The translations under genes were made by a program, and so were the position numbers. Source: Aquimonas sp044377145 (GTDB lineage: Bacteria; Pseudomonadota; Gammaproteobacteria; Xanthomonadales; Xanthomonadaceae). From it: 64,000 nucleotides of DNA. The notes under the pieces were generated by a model that did no database searches, was not told where the DNA came from, and worked only from the letters and a program-made list of their open reading frames with translations. The stretch is taken from assembly GCF_044377145.1 (NCBI RefSeq), contig NZ_JBILJQ010000020.1, forward strand, positions 1-64,000, given 5' to 3'. Positions 12,262-20,233 of this stretch are shown here, piece after piece. Each line of letters begins with the position of its first letter. Position 1 is the first letter of the stretch.

Positions 12262-12871
12262 CGGTGATTTCCAGCATGCGCTGGAAGCCGCCTTCGCGCG
12301 GCGACATCACCCGGTACTTGCCGTTGACGATCATGCTCGGCGTACCGTCCACGCCGTAGCGCTGCACGGTCTGCTGGGCACTCGCGATCTTGGCATTGAC
12401 AGCAAAGCTCTGCATGGCCGCCAGAAACTCTTCGCGCGTCACACCGTACTCGACGTACAGATCGGCCACGTCTTCAATGCTGGCCACCGGCTTGCGCTCG
12501 ACGTGCAGCTTGTTGAAGGTGGCGACGTGCGAGCGATCCAGAATGCCCATGGTCTCGGCGGCGTAATAGGCGCGGGCGTAGACCTCCCAGGCGCCACCGA
12601 ACACCGCCGGCATGTAGGAGAACTGGACATCGTCGGCCAGCTTCGGCTTCCAGGCGTCGACGATCGGCTGCAGGTTGGCGCAGTGGCCACAGCTGTAGCC
12701 GAATACTTCGATCACTTCGATTTTGCCGGCCGGCGTCGACACCGGCACTGGCGGCTCGATCAGCTGATAGTCCTGACCTTCCACAATGCTCGCCTGAGCG
12801 GGCGGAACCTGGGCCGTGCAAGCGGCGGCGGAAGCGAGCAGCGCAGCGGCAGCGAAGAAGCGCATCAACAT
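12218..12871 (-). CDS. dsbA: Thiol:disulfide interchange protein DsbA, CGHC variant
   Basis: Second periplasmic disulfide oxidoreductase of 217 residues, closely similar to the neighbour at 10583 (shared EPPVP, AGKIEVIEVFGY, FGGAW and AVNA segments), so the two are tandem duplicates. The redox motif is C61-G-H-C64 and the cis-proline loop is GVDGTPSMIVNG. The N-terminus has a signal sequence ending ASAAAC, which could be a poor lipobox. ATG 12871 is preferred because CCGGAG sits eight bases upstream; ATG 12865 is also possible. Confidence 0.9.
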   Translation of the reverse strand: MLMRFFAAAALLASAAACTAQVPPAQASIVEGQDYQLIEPPVPVSTPAGKIEVIEVFGYSCGHCANLQPIVDAWKPKLADDVQFSYMPAVFGGAWEVYARAYYAAETMGILDRSHVATFNKLHVERKPVASIEDVADLYVEYGVTREEFLAAMQSFAVNAKIASAQQTVQRYGVDGTPSMIVNGKYRVMSPREGGFQRMLEITDALVAKERAAVAAN

Positions 12872-13037
12872 GGGGAGGACTCCGGAGTGTGGGGTCGCCC
12901 GGGTCGGCGCGGACCGATCTGAATGCATCTGCAAGCAAAGACCCAGCCTGTATTGCAGATTTGGCCGCCGATGGACAGCGCCGGAGGTCAGCGGTTCCCG
13001 CGGCCGCCCGGCGCCTGTTCAGCTGGTCGGGCAGAAC

Positions 13038-13787
13038 TCACTGTGCCGCGTGCAGGCCTTCCGCGTAAGTCGCCAGGGCCTGGATTTCCTCGTCGGTAAG
13101 GTAGCGCGCCACGCCAGCCATCACCGCGTTGGCATTGTCGCCGGTGCCGTACACCGCGCCGTCGCGGTAGGCGCGCAGCTGAGCCGCGGTATAGGTCGCA
13201 TGCTGGCCGCCGAGGCTCGGGTAGGACGGGCCTGGATTGCCGCTGCCGGCCGGGCCGTGACAGGCGCCACAAGCGGGAACGCCGCGCTGCAGGTCGCCAC
13301 CGCGGTACAGCTGCTCGCCCACCTGGTAGAACTTCTTGCCTTCGTTCGGGCCGCTGGCGACCAGGCTTTCATCAGCAACCCCCGCGCGCACCTTCTGGCT
13401 GGCGAAGTAGGCACCGATGTCGCGCATGTCCTGTGGCGACAGCATCGCCGCGAAGCCGAGCATGATCGCGTTGGCGCGCTCGCCACTCTTGTACAGCGCC
13501 AGCTGCCGCGCGATGTAGCGCTCGTGCTGGCCGGCCAGCTTCGGGTACTGCGGATCGGCGGCGTTGCCGTCCATGCCGTGACAGGCGGCGCAGACCGCGG
13601 CCTTGCCAGCGCCAGCGGTGGCGTCACCGGGCCCAGCGGCAGCAGTGTCGTCGGCCAGCGTGGCGACTTCAGCGGGTGCAACTTCAGGCGCGACATTGAC
13701 CTGCGCGGGAGCGGTAGCGGGACTCTGGGCGAAAACCGTGGTGGCGGCCAGCAGGCCGACCAGCCCTAGGTAGCGGCGAAAACTCAT
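13038..13787 (-). CDS. Dihaem cytochrome c4
   Basis: Periplasmic electron carrier of 249 residues made of two cytochrome c domains. The signal peptide (GLVGLLAATTVFA) is followed by a low-complexity proline/alanine linker. Haem-binding motifs are CAACHG (domain 1) and CGACHG (domain 2), each followed by a distal methionine region (LGFAAMLSP and VMAGVARYL). It passes electrons from the bc1 complex to terminal oxidases in related bacteria. The start is ATG 13787, which begins the signal peptide. A good promoter is visible upstream, and the gene is divergent from engB. Confidence 0.92.
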   Translation of the reverse strand: MSFRRYLGLVGLLAATTVFAQSPATAPAQVNVAPEVAPAEVATLADDTAAAGPGDATAGAGKAAVCAACHGMDGNAADPQYPKLAGQHERYIARQLALYKSGERANAIMLGFAAMLSPQDMRDIGAYFASQKVRAGVADESLVASGPNEGKKFYQVGEQLYRGGDLQRGVPACGACHGPAGSGNPGPSYPSLGGQHATYTAAQLRAYRDGAVYGTGDNANAVMAGVARYLTDEEIQALATYAEGLHAAQ

Positions 13788-13862
13788 TACACTTGCTCCG
13801 AACTGGATGCTGTCTCGACCGCTTGAACCGCCGCAGGCTGCGGCAGGCGCGGGAATCGCGGG

Positions 13863-13891
13863 ATTATTCCAGCCCGCCCATGACGGGTCAA
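13863..13891 (-). promoter_or_regulatory. Sigma-70 promoter for cytochrome c4
   Basis: Read on the minus strand, TTGACC and AATAAT are separated by exactly 17 bases, about 75 bases before the cytochrome c4 start and pointing away from engB. Confidence 0.6.
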
Positions 13892-13923
13892 CGAAGCCGG
13901 CACCCGTCCGCACCGGAAAGCCC

Positions 13924-14547
13924 ATGTCCGAGCATCATCCCTTCCGCGCTGCCAGCTATCTGCTGAGCGTGCACAACCTGCATCAGCTGCCCAGTGACGA
14001 CGGCCTGGAAGTCGCCATCAGCGGCCGCTCCAACGCCGGAAAATCCAGCGCAATCAACCGCATCTGCAGCCAGACCGGACTCGCTCGCACCAGCAAGACG
14101 CCGGGCCGCACGCAGCAGTTGGTGTACTTCCAGCTCGCCCCGCAGCGCTATCTGGTCGACCTGCCGGGCTATGGCTACGCGAAAGTCCCGCCGGAGCTGC
14201 GCGACCACTGGCGCGGCCTTATCGAGAACTACTTCCAGAGCCGCCGCGCGCTGGCAGGGCTGGTGGTGGTGATGGACATCCGCCATCCCCTGCGTGAGTT
14301 CGACCTGCAGATGCTGGGCTTTGCCCAGGCGCGCGGTCTGCCCTGCCATGTGCTGCTGACCAAGGCCGACAAGCTGGGCCGCGGGCAGCAGTCGCAGACG
14401 CTGAAAACCGTGAAAACGGCCCTGGGTGAGGGCCACAGTGCGCAGCTGTTCTCCGCGCCCAGTGGCATCGGCGTCGACGAAGCGCGTGCGCGCTTGGCGG
14501 GTTGGCTCCAGCTCGGGCCGGTCGCGGGGGGATCCGATCAGAAATGA
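13924..14547 (+). CDS. engB: Ribosome biogenesis GTP-binding protein EngB/YsxC
   Basis: Essential GTPase involved in assembly of the large ribosomal subunit. The 207-residue protein has the full set of G motifs: G1 GRSNAGKSS (about residue 35), G2 TSKTPGRTQ, G3 DLPGYGYAK, G4 TKADK and G5 FSAPSG. ATG 13924 (MSEHHPFRAA) fits the family N-terminus. Its stop overlaps the next start as ATGA, so the TPR-methyltransferase gene is translationally coupled. Confidence 0.95.
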   Translation: MSEHHPFRAASYLLSVHNLHQLPSDDGLEVAISGRSNAGKSSAINRICSQTGLARTSKTPGRTQQLVYFQLAPQRYLVDLPGYGYAKVPPELRDHWRGLIENYFQSRRALAGLVVVMDIRHPLREFDLQMLGFAQARGLPCHVLLTKADKLGRGQQSQTLKTVKTALGEGHSAQLFSAPSGIGVDEARARLAGWLQLGPVAGGSDQK

Positions 14548-15932
14548 GTGGAGTCACTGAACTCCTGCGGGTCGCAGGAAATTTCCTGAACGAAGGCAAG
14601 CCCGATAAGGCTGTCGAAGTGCTCGCCGCGATTGCGCCCGAGCGCCATGATCCGGACACGCTCTACCTCTTGAGCATCGCAGCTCTGGAATGCGGAGAGC
14701 CCGACCTTTCCCGCCGCGCCGCGGACGCCTGTCTCCAGCTTTCGCCGAAGCATGCCGGCGCGCATTTCCAACTCGGGCTGGTAGCGCTTGAGAAAGGTGA
14801 ACGCGAGCGCGCTCACGCATCCTTCGATGCGGCGCGGACCCTGGCGCCCGGCTGGGCCGAGGCGCACTACAACCTTGGCGTGGTGCAGGCCGAGTCCGGC
14901 CAGTTTGAAGAGGCCGAGCGCAGCTACGGGCTCGCATTGCAGGCGCAACCCGACTTCCCGCATGCAGCCAACAATCTGGCCAATCTGCTGTTGGAACGTG
15001 GCCAGGCCGTCAGTGCCTTGCGGCTGCTCCGCGAAGCCGTGGCGCACGATCCGCAGTTTGCCACCGGATGGTGTTCGCTCGGTCGGGTCCTGCTCAGGCA
15101 GGGACACAGTGAGGAGGCCGTGCAGTCGCTGCGCAAGTCGCTGTCCCTGCAACCCGATTCGCCGATCGCGCTGGAAAACCTGGGCGACGCCCTGCGCCAG
15201 CTCGGGCGCGTCGACGAGGCGCTGGCCGCATTCGAAGCCGCATCGCTGAGCCCGCCGCAATCGGACTCGCTGCGCTTCAAGCTGGCCTCGTTGCGAGGCG
15301 AGCCGATTGCACGCCCACCCGATCAACTGGTGCAGTCGCTGTTCGACGACATGGCAGACAGCTTCGATGAGCGTCTGGTCGAGCAGTTGGGCTACCGGTT
15401 GCCGTTCGAACTCGATCGCCTGCTCGGCGATGCTTCCGGGCCCGCTTTTGCGAACGTGCTCGACCTTGGCTGCGGTACCGGGCTGTCGGGCGCAAGCCTG
15501 CGGCCGCGCGCCGGACGTCTGGTCGGCGTGGACCTGTCACCGCGGATGCTGGACCGGGCGGCTCAACGCGGCGTGTATGACGAGCTGCAGCAAGGCTCGC
15601 TGCAGGCCGCGCTGGAGAACACCTCCGCCGCGAGCTGGGATCTGATCGTCGCCACCGATGTATTCGTCTACGTCGGTGACTTGGGCCCGGTGTTTTCCGC
15701 CATCGCGCGCGCGCTCGCTGCGGGCGGGACGCTGTGCTTCTCGGTCGAACTGGCGCAGGGCGACGGATTTCAGCTGCGCTCCAGCGGCCGCTATGCGCAT
15801 CCCGAGGCCTACCTGCGGGAGCTCATGGATCGCAATGGGCTCGCGCTAGCCCATTGCCGGCAGATTCCGCTGAGGCGCGAGCACGGAGAGTTTCTTGAAG
15901 GCTTGGCGGTCTGCTGTCGTCGGGTCAGCTGA
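14544..15932 (+). CDS. TPR-repeat protein with C-terminal SAM-dependent methyltransferase domain
   Basis: A 462-residue fusion. Residues about 1-235 form tandem tetratricopeptide repeats (for example HYNLGVVQAESGQFEEAER and LENLGDALRQLGRVDEALA), which usually bind a protein partner. From about residue 260 comes a class I methyltransferase: FDDMADSFDERL, then the SAM-binding LDLGCGTGLSGASL and VGVDLSPRMLDRA, and DLIVATDVFVYVGDL. The natural substrate is unknown; related fusions are common in proteobacteria without an assigned target. It overlaps engB by four bases. Confidence 0.85.
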   Translation: MSGVTELLRVAGNFLNEGKPDKAVEVLAAIAPERHDPDTLYLLSIAALECGEPDLSRRAADACLQLSPKHAGAHFQLGLVALEKGERERAHASFDAARTLAPGWAEAHYNLGVVQAESGQFEEAERSYGLALQAQPDFPHAANNLANLLLERGQAVSALRLLREAVAHDPQFATGWCSLGRVLLRQGHSEEAVQSLRKSLSLQPDSPIALENLGDALRQLGRVDEALAAFEAASLSPPQSDSLRFKLASLRGEPIARPPDQLVQSLFDDMADSFDERLVEQLGYRLPFELDRLLGDASGPAFANVLDLGCGTGLSGASLRPRAGRLVGVDLSPRMLDRAAQRGVYDELQQGSLQAALENTSAASWDLIVATDVFVYVGDLGPVFSAIARALAAGGTLCFSVELAQGDGFQLRSSGRYAHPEAYLRELMDRNGLALAHCRQIPLRREHGEFLEGLAVCCRRVS

Positions 15933-16020
15933 TACCGAGTCCTTGGGTTCGTTGCCGAGTTCATCGCGCTGTAGTTCTTGCTTCCTCGCCAGCATCCGCC
16001 TTGCGCGAGCGTTCAGCAGC

Positions 16021-16590
16021 TCAGAAGAGCTCGATGTCGTCGTCCTTGTTCTTCATCTTCTCCATGAAGATCTGCAGGGCCTGCTGCACCGACATGCCGT
16101 GCAGCAGCACGGCCTCGAACATCTCGACCTCTTCGGGCATCGAGTAGCGCGCGCGGATCTGCTCCTGCAGCTCCAGCCAGCCGTCGGCGCGGGTGGCGCG
16201 GTTCTCGTCGCTGACCAGGTTGGCCAGCGATTCCAGACCATGGCTGACGTGCGACAGGCGCTGCACCAGCCGGTCGTAGAACTGGAACGCGATGATCGAC
16301 TGATGAACCATGCCGGTGACCTGGTGGGTCGCCGAGGCCATGCGACGCTTGAGTTCGCCCAGGTTGCCGTCATCAGGCAGCTGCGCGGCGCTTTCGCCGA
16401 TCGTGCCCATGTGTCGGGCCATCGTAGTGAAGGTTTCGGTCAGCACCTGTACCGAGCTGTCGCTGTCGCGCATCGCCGCTTCGATCTGGCCGACCGCGAG
16501 CTCCATCATCAACACGGTCTCCCGCATCTTGTCCCAGGCCGGATCGGGTTTGCGGACTTGGGTGCCACGGGGCTCGGCAGGCGCGGTCAT
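16021..16590 (-). CDS. CheZ-like chemotaxis phosphatase (putative)
   Basis: A 189-residue, mostly helical cytoplasmic protein. The segment FQFYDRLVQRLSHV (about residues 105-120) places Asp and Gln with the DxxxQ spacing of the CheZ active site, where they act on phospho-CheY. The C-terminus ends in an acidic-hydrophobic tail (KNKDDDIELF), like the CheZ peptide that docks on CheY. These two features are seen directly; the function is inferred. ATG 16590 has AGGAG eight bases upstream. No flagellar or chemotaxis operon is adjacent, although a soluble chemoreceptor lies 13 kb away. Confidence 0.6.
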   Translation of the reverse strand: MTAPAEPRGTQVRKPDPAWDKMRETVLMMELAVGQIEAAMRDSDSSVQVLTETFTTMARHMGTIGESAAQLPDDGNLGELKRRMASATHQVTGMVHQSIIAFQFYDRLVQRLSHVSHGLESLANLVSDENRATRADGWLELQEQIRARYSMPEEVEMFEAVLLHGMSVQQALQIFMEKMKNKDDDIELF

Positions 16591-16782
16591 CGGTTGTACT
16601 CCTGGGCAGACGTTTAAAGAGCCGCGGGCGCGAGCCGCGCGTCGCGCTGGCACATCGCCGGAAGCTCAATGCTGCGAGCAACCCGTTCAGGCGTTGCCCT
16701 GCTGCAGACCGGAAAGCAAGTCCTGTACCGACTGAAGCCTGACGCCGAGCGCAGCCAGCGTTTGAGGCAGCCGCGACCCGAA

Positions 16783-17703
16783 TCAGGCGCGATCCAGCCG
16801 CGGATCGAGCCGCCCGCGCAGTGCGTCGACCGCGGTGTTGACCAGCACGATGCCTACACCGATGCAGGCGACCACGCCCAGCACCAGGGTGTAGTCGCGG
16901 TTCAAGGCGCCCTGCACGAAGTAGCGGCCCAGGCCCGGCAGGCCGAAGATCTGCTCGACGACCGCCGATCCACTGAGCAGATTGATCGAGGCCGGTGCCA
17001 GCCAGGCGACCAGCGGCAGCGCGGCCGCCGGCGCCGCCTGCCGCAGCAGCAGGGTGCGGCCGGGCAGGCCACGCGCTTGGGCCGCGCGATACCAGTCGCT
17101 GGCCCAGGCCTCGATCAGGCCGGCACGGACCAGTCGCGCGGCATAGGCCAGATTGGGCAGGGCCAGGGCCAGCACCGGCAGTACGAGTTGATCCGCGCGA
17201 CCCCAGCCTCCGGCTGGCAGCCAGCGCAGCAGTACCGCGAACAGCAGCACCAGCAGCGGTGCCACCACATACTTGGGCAGGGCGAGACCCAGCCCGGTCA
17301 GGCTCATCAGCAGCCGATCCAGCGCCTGCCCGCGGCGACGCGCGGCCAGCCAGCCGAGCGGCAGCGCGAGCGTGATCGCCAGCACCAAGGCCAGACCACC
17401 GGTGAGCAGGGTCACCGGCAGCGCCTGCGCGATCAGGTCGGCCACCTGCTGATCCGGGTAGGTGAACGAAGGCCCGAGGTCGAGCGTCAGCAGGCCGCCA
17501 AACCAGTCCAGATACTGCTTCCAGAGCGGCGCATCGAGCGCATAGCTGCGGGCCAGCGCCGCTTCAATCTCCGGCGGCGCCGAGCGCTCGCCGTCGAACG
17601 GGCCGCCGGGCGCCAGCCGCAGCAGCACGAAGCACAGGCTGAGCAGCAGCCACAGCGTGAACACGGCTTCCGCGCCACGTTCGAACAGGCGGCGCGCGCT
17701 CAT
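16783..17703 (-). CDS. Peptide-type ABC transporter permease (OppB/DppB-like)
   Basis: Inner-membrane permease of 306 residues with about six membrane segments. It has the N-terminal LRLAPGGPFDGE motif typical of DppB/OppB and the cytoplasmic coupling loop (YRAAQARGLPGRTLLLRQAAP, about residues 205-225) that contacts the ATPase. Its start overlaps the stop of the binding-protein gene by four bases. The usual partners OppC, OppD and OppF are absent. After the stop, a further 31 codons stay open in the same frame (see findings). Confidence 0.85.
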   Translation of the reverse strand: MSARRLFERGAEAVFTLWLLLSLCFVLLRLAPGGPFDGERSAPPEIEAALARSYALDAPLWKQYLDWFGGLLTLDLGPSFTYPDQQVADLIAQALPVTLLTGGLALVLAITLALPLGWLAARRRGQALDRLLMSLTGLGLALPKYVVAPLLVLLFAVLLRWLPAGGWGRADQLVLPVLALALPNLAYAARLVRAGLIEAWASDWYRAAQARGLPGRTLLLRQAAPAAALPLVAWLAPASINLLSGSAVVEQIFGLPGLGRYFVQGALNRDYTLVLGVVACIGVGIVLVNTAVDALRGRLDPRLDRA

Positions 17704-19271
17704 TCGACAAAGCTCAGGTAGCGGCTCGGGTGGCGATCGAGCGGATTCGGCTCGAAGCCGCGGAGCTGCGGATGCACCAGGTGCTTCGAGGTATAGACAT
17801 ACAGTGGAACGATCGCGTGCGCTTCCAGCAAGCGTGCTTCGGCCTCGGCGTGCAGGCTGGCGCGCACGGCGGTGTCGGCGCTGTGTTGTGCGGATTGCAG
17901 CAGCGCGTCGTAACGGGGGTCGCGGTAGCCGCTCCAGTTCAGCGGGCTGTCGCCCACGAACAGGTCGAGGAAGCTGCTGGCGTCATCGAAGTCGGCGATC
18001 CAGCCGCCGCGGAACACCTCGGTGACCCGACGCTGCCGACGATTCTGCACGAAGACCTTCCATTCCTCGTTGCGCAGTTCGGTGATCACGCCGAGCTGCT
18101 CGCGCCACATCGCCGCCACTGCCAGCGCGACGCGCCGATGCACGGTCGAGGTGTTGAAGCGCATGCTGAGCCGCGCCGGTCGTGTCGCCGAATAGCCGGC
18201 TTCGGCATAGGCGATGCGCGCGCGGACAAGCCGCTGCTCGGTGCTCCACTGCGCCCACTTGGGCAAGGCACCCTCGTACTCACGCACGCCAGGTGGAACC
18301 AGGGCGTAGGCGGGCAGCTCGCCCATGCCGGTCACCGCACGCACCAGCAGTTCGCGATCGATCGACAGGCTCAGGGCTTCGCGCAGCAGCGGCGCATCCA
18401 GTGGCGCACGTTCGATGTTCAGGCCCAGAAAGAACACCCCCAGATACGGGCTGACCCGCAGCTGCTCGCCGAAGCGCGCGCGCAGGCGATCCATCCGTCC
18501 GGGCGGTACGGTTTCCGTGATGTGCAGATCGCCAGCGGCGTAGCGCTTGAGCTCGCTGGCGGCATCTTCGGTGACATGAAAACGCACCTGTTCAATCGGC
18601 GCAGGGCTGTGAAAATGCGGATTGCGCTGCAGCGTGATCATCGACTGCGGGCGCCATTCGCTAAGCCGGTAGGCGCCGTTGCCGACCAGCCGCTCGGGCT
18701 GGGTGTGCTGGCTGCCGTGTGCGGCGGCCAGATCGGCCCGCAGCGGAAACGCGATCGGCAGGGTCAGCCGCGGCAACAGATCAATCGGCTGCTTGAGTTC
18801 GATCTCGACGGTCTGCGCATCCAGCGCACGTACGCCGAGATCGCTCGGTGGGATCTGCCCGGCCTGCAGCTCGGCGGCGCCGCGGATCGCGTACAGCAGC
18901 GGTGCCAGCGGTGCCGCTGTGGATGCGGCGAACGCGCGCTGGAAGCTGGCGACGACCTGATCGGCGGTGATCATGGTGCCGTCGCTCCAGCGTGCCGCGG
19001 CGCGCAGATGGAAGGTCCAGAGCTTGCCGTCAGCGCTGCGCTGATAGCGTTCGGCCAAACCGGCAACGATGCGACCCTTTGCATCCTGCGTGACCAGGCC
19101 TTCGTACAGATCACGCAGCACATTGCTGCAGGCGATCTCCTGACAGCGATGCACGTCCAAGGTCGAGGGTTCCGGCCCGTTGCCGCGTTCCAGCACACGC
19201 GCCGGAGCCTCTGCCGTGGTCAGTGCAAGCAGTATCGGCAGACCGATTGGCAATGACGAAAGGAATCGCAT
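17700..19271 (-). CDS. Peptide ABC transporter substrate-binding protein (OppA-like)
   Basis: Periplasmic solute-binding protein, family 5, of about 523 residues. A signal peptide (LPIGLPILLALTTAEA) is followed by the family motifs EPSTLDVHRCQEIACSNVL and DLYEGLVTQDAKGRIV, then the typical LRAAARWSDGTMITADQVV and the ALSLSIDRELLV segment in the middle lobe. ATG 19271 is chosen as giving the tightest signal peptide; GTG 19286 is an alternative, and neither has a strong ribosome-binding site. Cysteines are present in DVHRCQEIAC. It is paired only with the OppB-like permease. Confidence 0.85.
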   Translation of the reverse strand: MRFLSSLPIGLPILLALTTAEAPARVLERGNGPEPSTLDVHRCQEIACSNVLRDLYEGLVTQDAKGRIVAGLAERYQRSADGKLWTFHLRAAARWSDGTMITADQVVASFQRAFAASTAAPLAPLLYAIRGAAELQAGQIPPSDLGVRALDAQTVEIELKQPIDLLPRLTLPIAFPLRADLAAAHGSQHTQPERLVGNGAYRLSEWRPQSMITLQRNPHFHSPAPIEQVRFHVTEDAASELKRYAAGDLHITETVPPGRMDRLRARFGEQLRVSPYLGVFFLGLNIERAPLDAPLLREALSLSIDRELLVRAVTGMGELPAYALVPPGVREYEGALPKWAQWSTEQRLVRARIAYAEAGYSATRPARLSMRFNTSTVHRRVALAVAAMWREQLGVITELRNEEWKVFVQNRRQRRVTEVFRGGWIADFDDASSFLDLFVGDSPLNWSGYRDPRYDALLQSAQHSADTAVRASLHAEAEARLLEAHAIVPLYVYTSKHLVHPQLRGFEPNPLDRHPSRYLSFVE

Positions 19272-19391
19272 GAGGGCAGAGGTCACCGGTTGGATAGGGG
19301 CGAACGGGCAGGTGCGGCTTCGACTGTTAAGCTCGCGCGCCGCAGCACGCGGATCCCCGCAGCATTTCTTCGGCAGATATTGGCATCTCTC

Positions 19392-20069
19392 GTGAATACA
19401 CAGTCGTCACCCACCAGCGCTGCGCCGCCGCCGGAAGAGCCCCTTGCCGTCAATCCCAGCCTCGGCGAGCAATTGCAGAACCTGATCGACACACTGCCGG
19501 AACACAGCATCGAGCTTGGCAGCCTGCTTGACCGGGTCGGCGACGAAGGTTTGCTGCTGCTGTCGCTGCTGCTGGTGCTGGTGTTTCTGATTCCAGTCTC
19601 GATTCCCGGCGTCAGCACGGTGTTCGGTGCGGCCATCCTGTTGATCGGCCTGAGCCGACTCTCGGGCCGACCGCTGTGGATTCCGGCGCGATTGAAGACG
19701 CGTCCTCTGCCGGCCGCACGGCTGCGCGGCGCGCTCGAAGCCGGTCTCGTCTGGGTCCACCGGCTGGAGCGCATCAGCCGCCCACACCGTGTGCCGAGCC
19801 TGGCCCAGGGGCGTTTGGTAGGCCTGTTCAACAAGCTGGCTTTCTGCACGGCGGCCCTGCTGCTGATGGCGCCGTTCGGATTCGTGCCGTTCAGCAACAC
19901 GCTTCCCGCAATCGCCTTGCTGTTCTACGCGATCGGTCTGATCCAGCGCGACGGCGTTGCAATCCTGCTGGGCCATGCCGCGCAGATCGCGACCGTGATC
20001 TACTTTGGCGTGCTGATCGGCGGCGGTGGTCTGGCCCTGGGCTCGCTGCTGAAGACCTTTGGCGGTTGA
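19392..20069 (+). CDS. ExoD-family membrane protein
   Basis: A 225-residue protein with the ExoD family layout: an N-terminal cytoplasmic helix pair (SLGEQLQNLIDTLPE, SIELGSLLDRVGDEGL), then four to five membrane segments with IPGVSTVFGAAILLIGL and FVPFSNTLPAIALLFYAIG. The family is named after a Rhizobium protein affecting exopolysaccharide synthesis, but the molecular role is not known. The start is taken as GTG 19392 (VNTQSSP); no ATG is available after the upstream, non-coding-looking part of the frame. Confidence 0.8.
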   Translation: MNTQSSPTSAAPPPEEPLAVNPSLGEQLQNLIDTLPEHSIELGSLLDRVGDEGLLLLSLLLVLVFLIPVSIPGVSTVFGAAILLIGLSRLSGRPLWIPARLKTRPLPAARLRGALEAGLVWVHRLERISRPHRVPSLAQGRLVGLFNKLAFCTAALLLMAPFGFVPFSNTLPAIALLFYAIGLIQRDGVAILLGHAAQIATVIYFGVLIGGGGLALGSLLKTFGG

Positions 20070-20233
20070 AGCCGGCTCTGGCTACAGGGCTGATGCCGAG
20101 TCGCAATCGTTGATTTCATGGGCCGAGGTGCGCGGCCGCCACCGGCAGACGCACGCTGGCTCGCCCTTGCTCCAGCTTCGCGCTGCCCCCACTCAAACTG
20201 TCGACGCATCGCCGCCTCCCAGGAGTTATCCGC

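Noticed and set aside
17730..19256. 508-codon open frame on the plus strand opposite the oppA-like gene
   Set aside because: It is the mirror of a well-supported binding protein. Its translation is Gln/Arg/Gly-rich with no motif, and long antisense frames are expected at this GC content.
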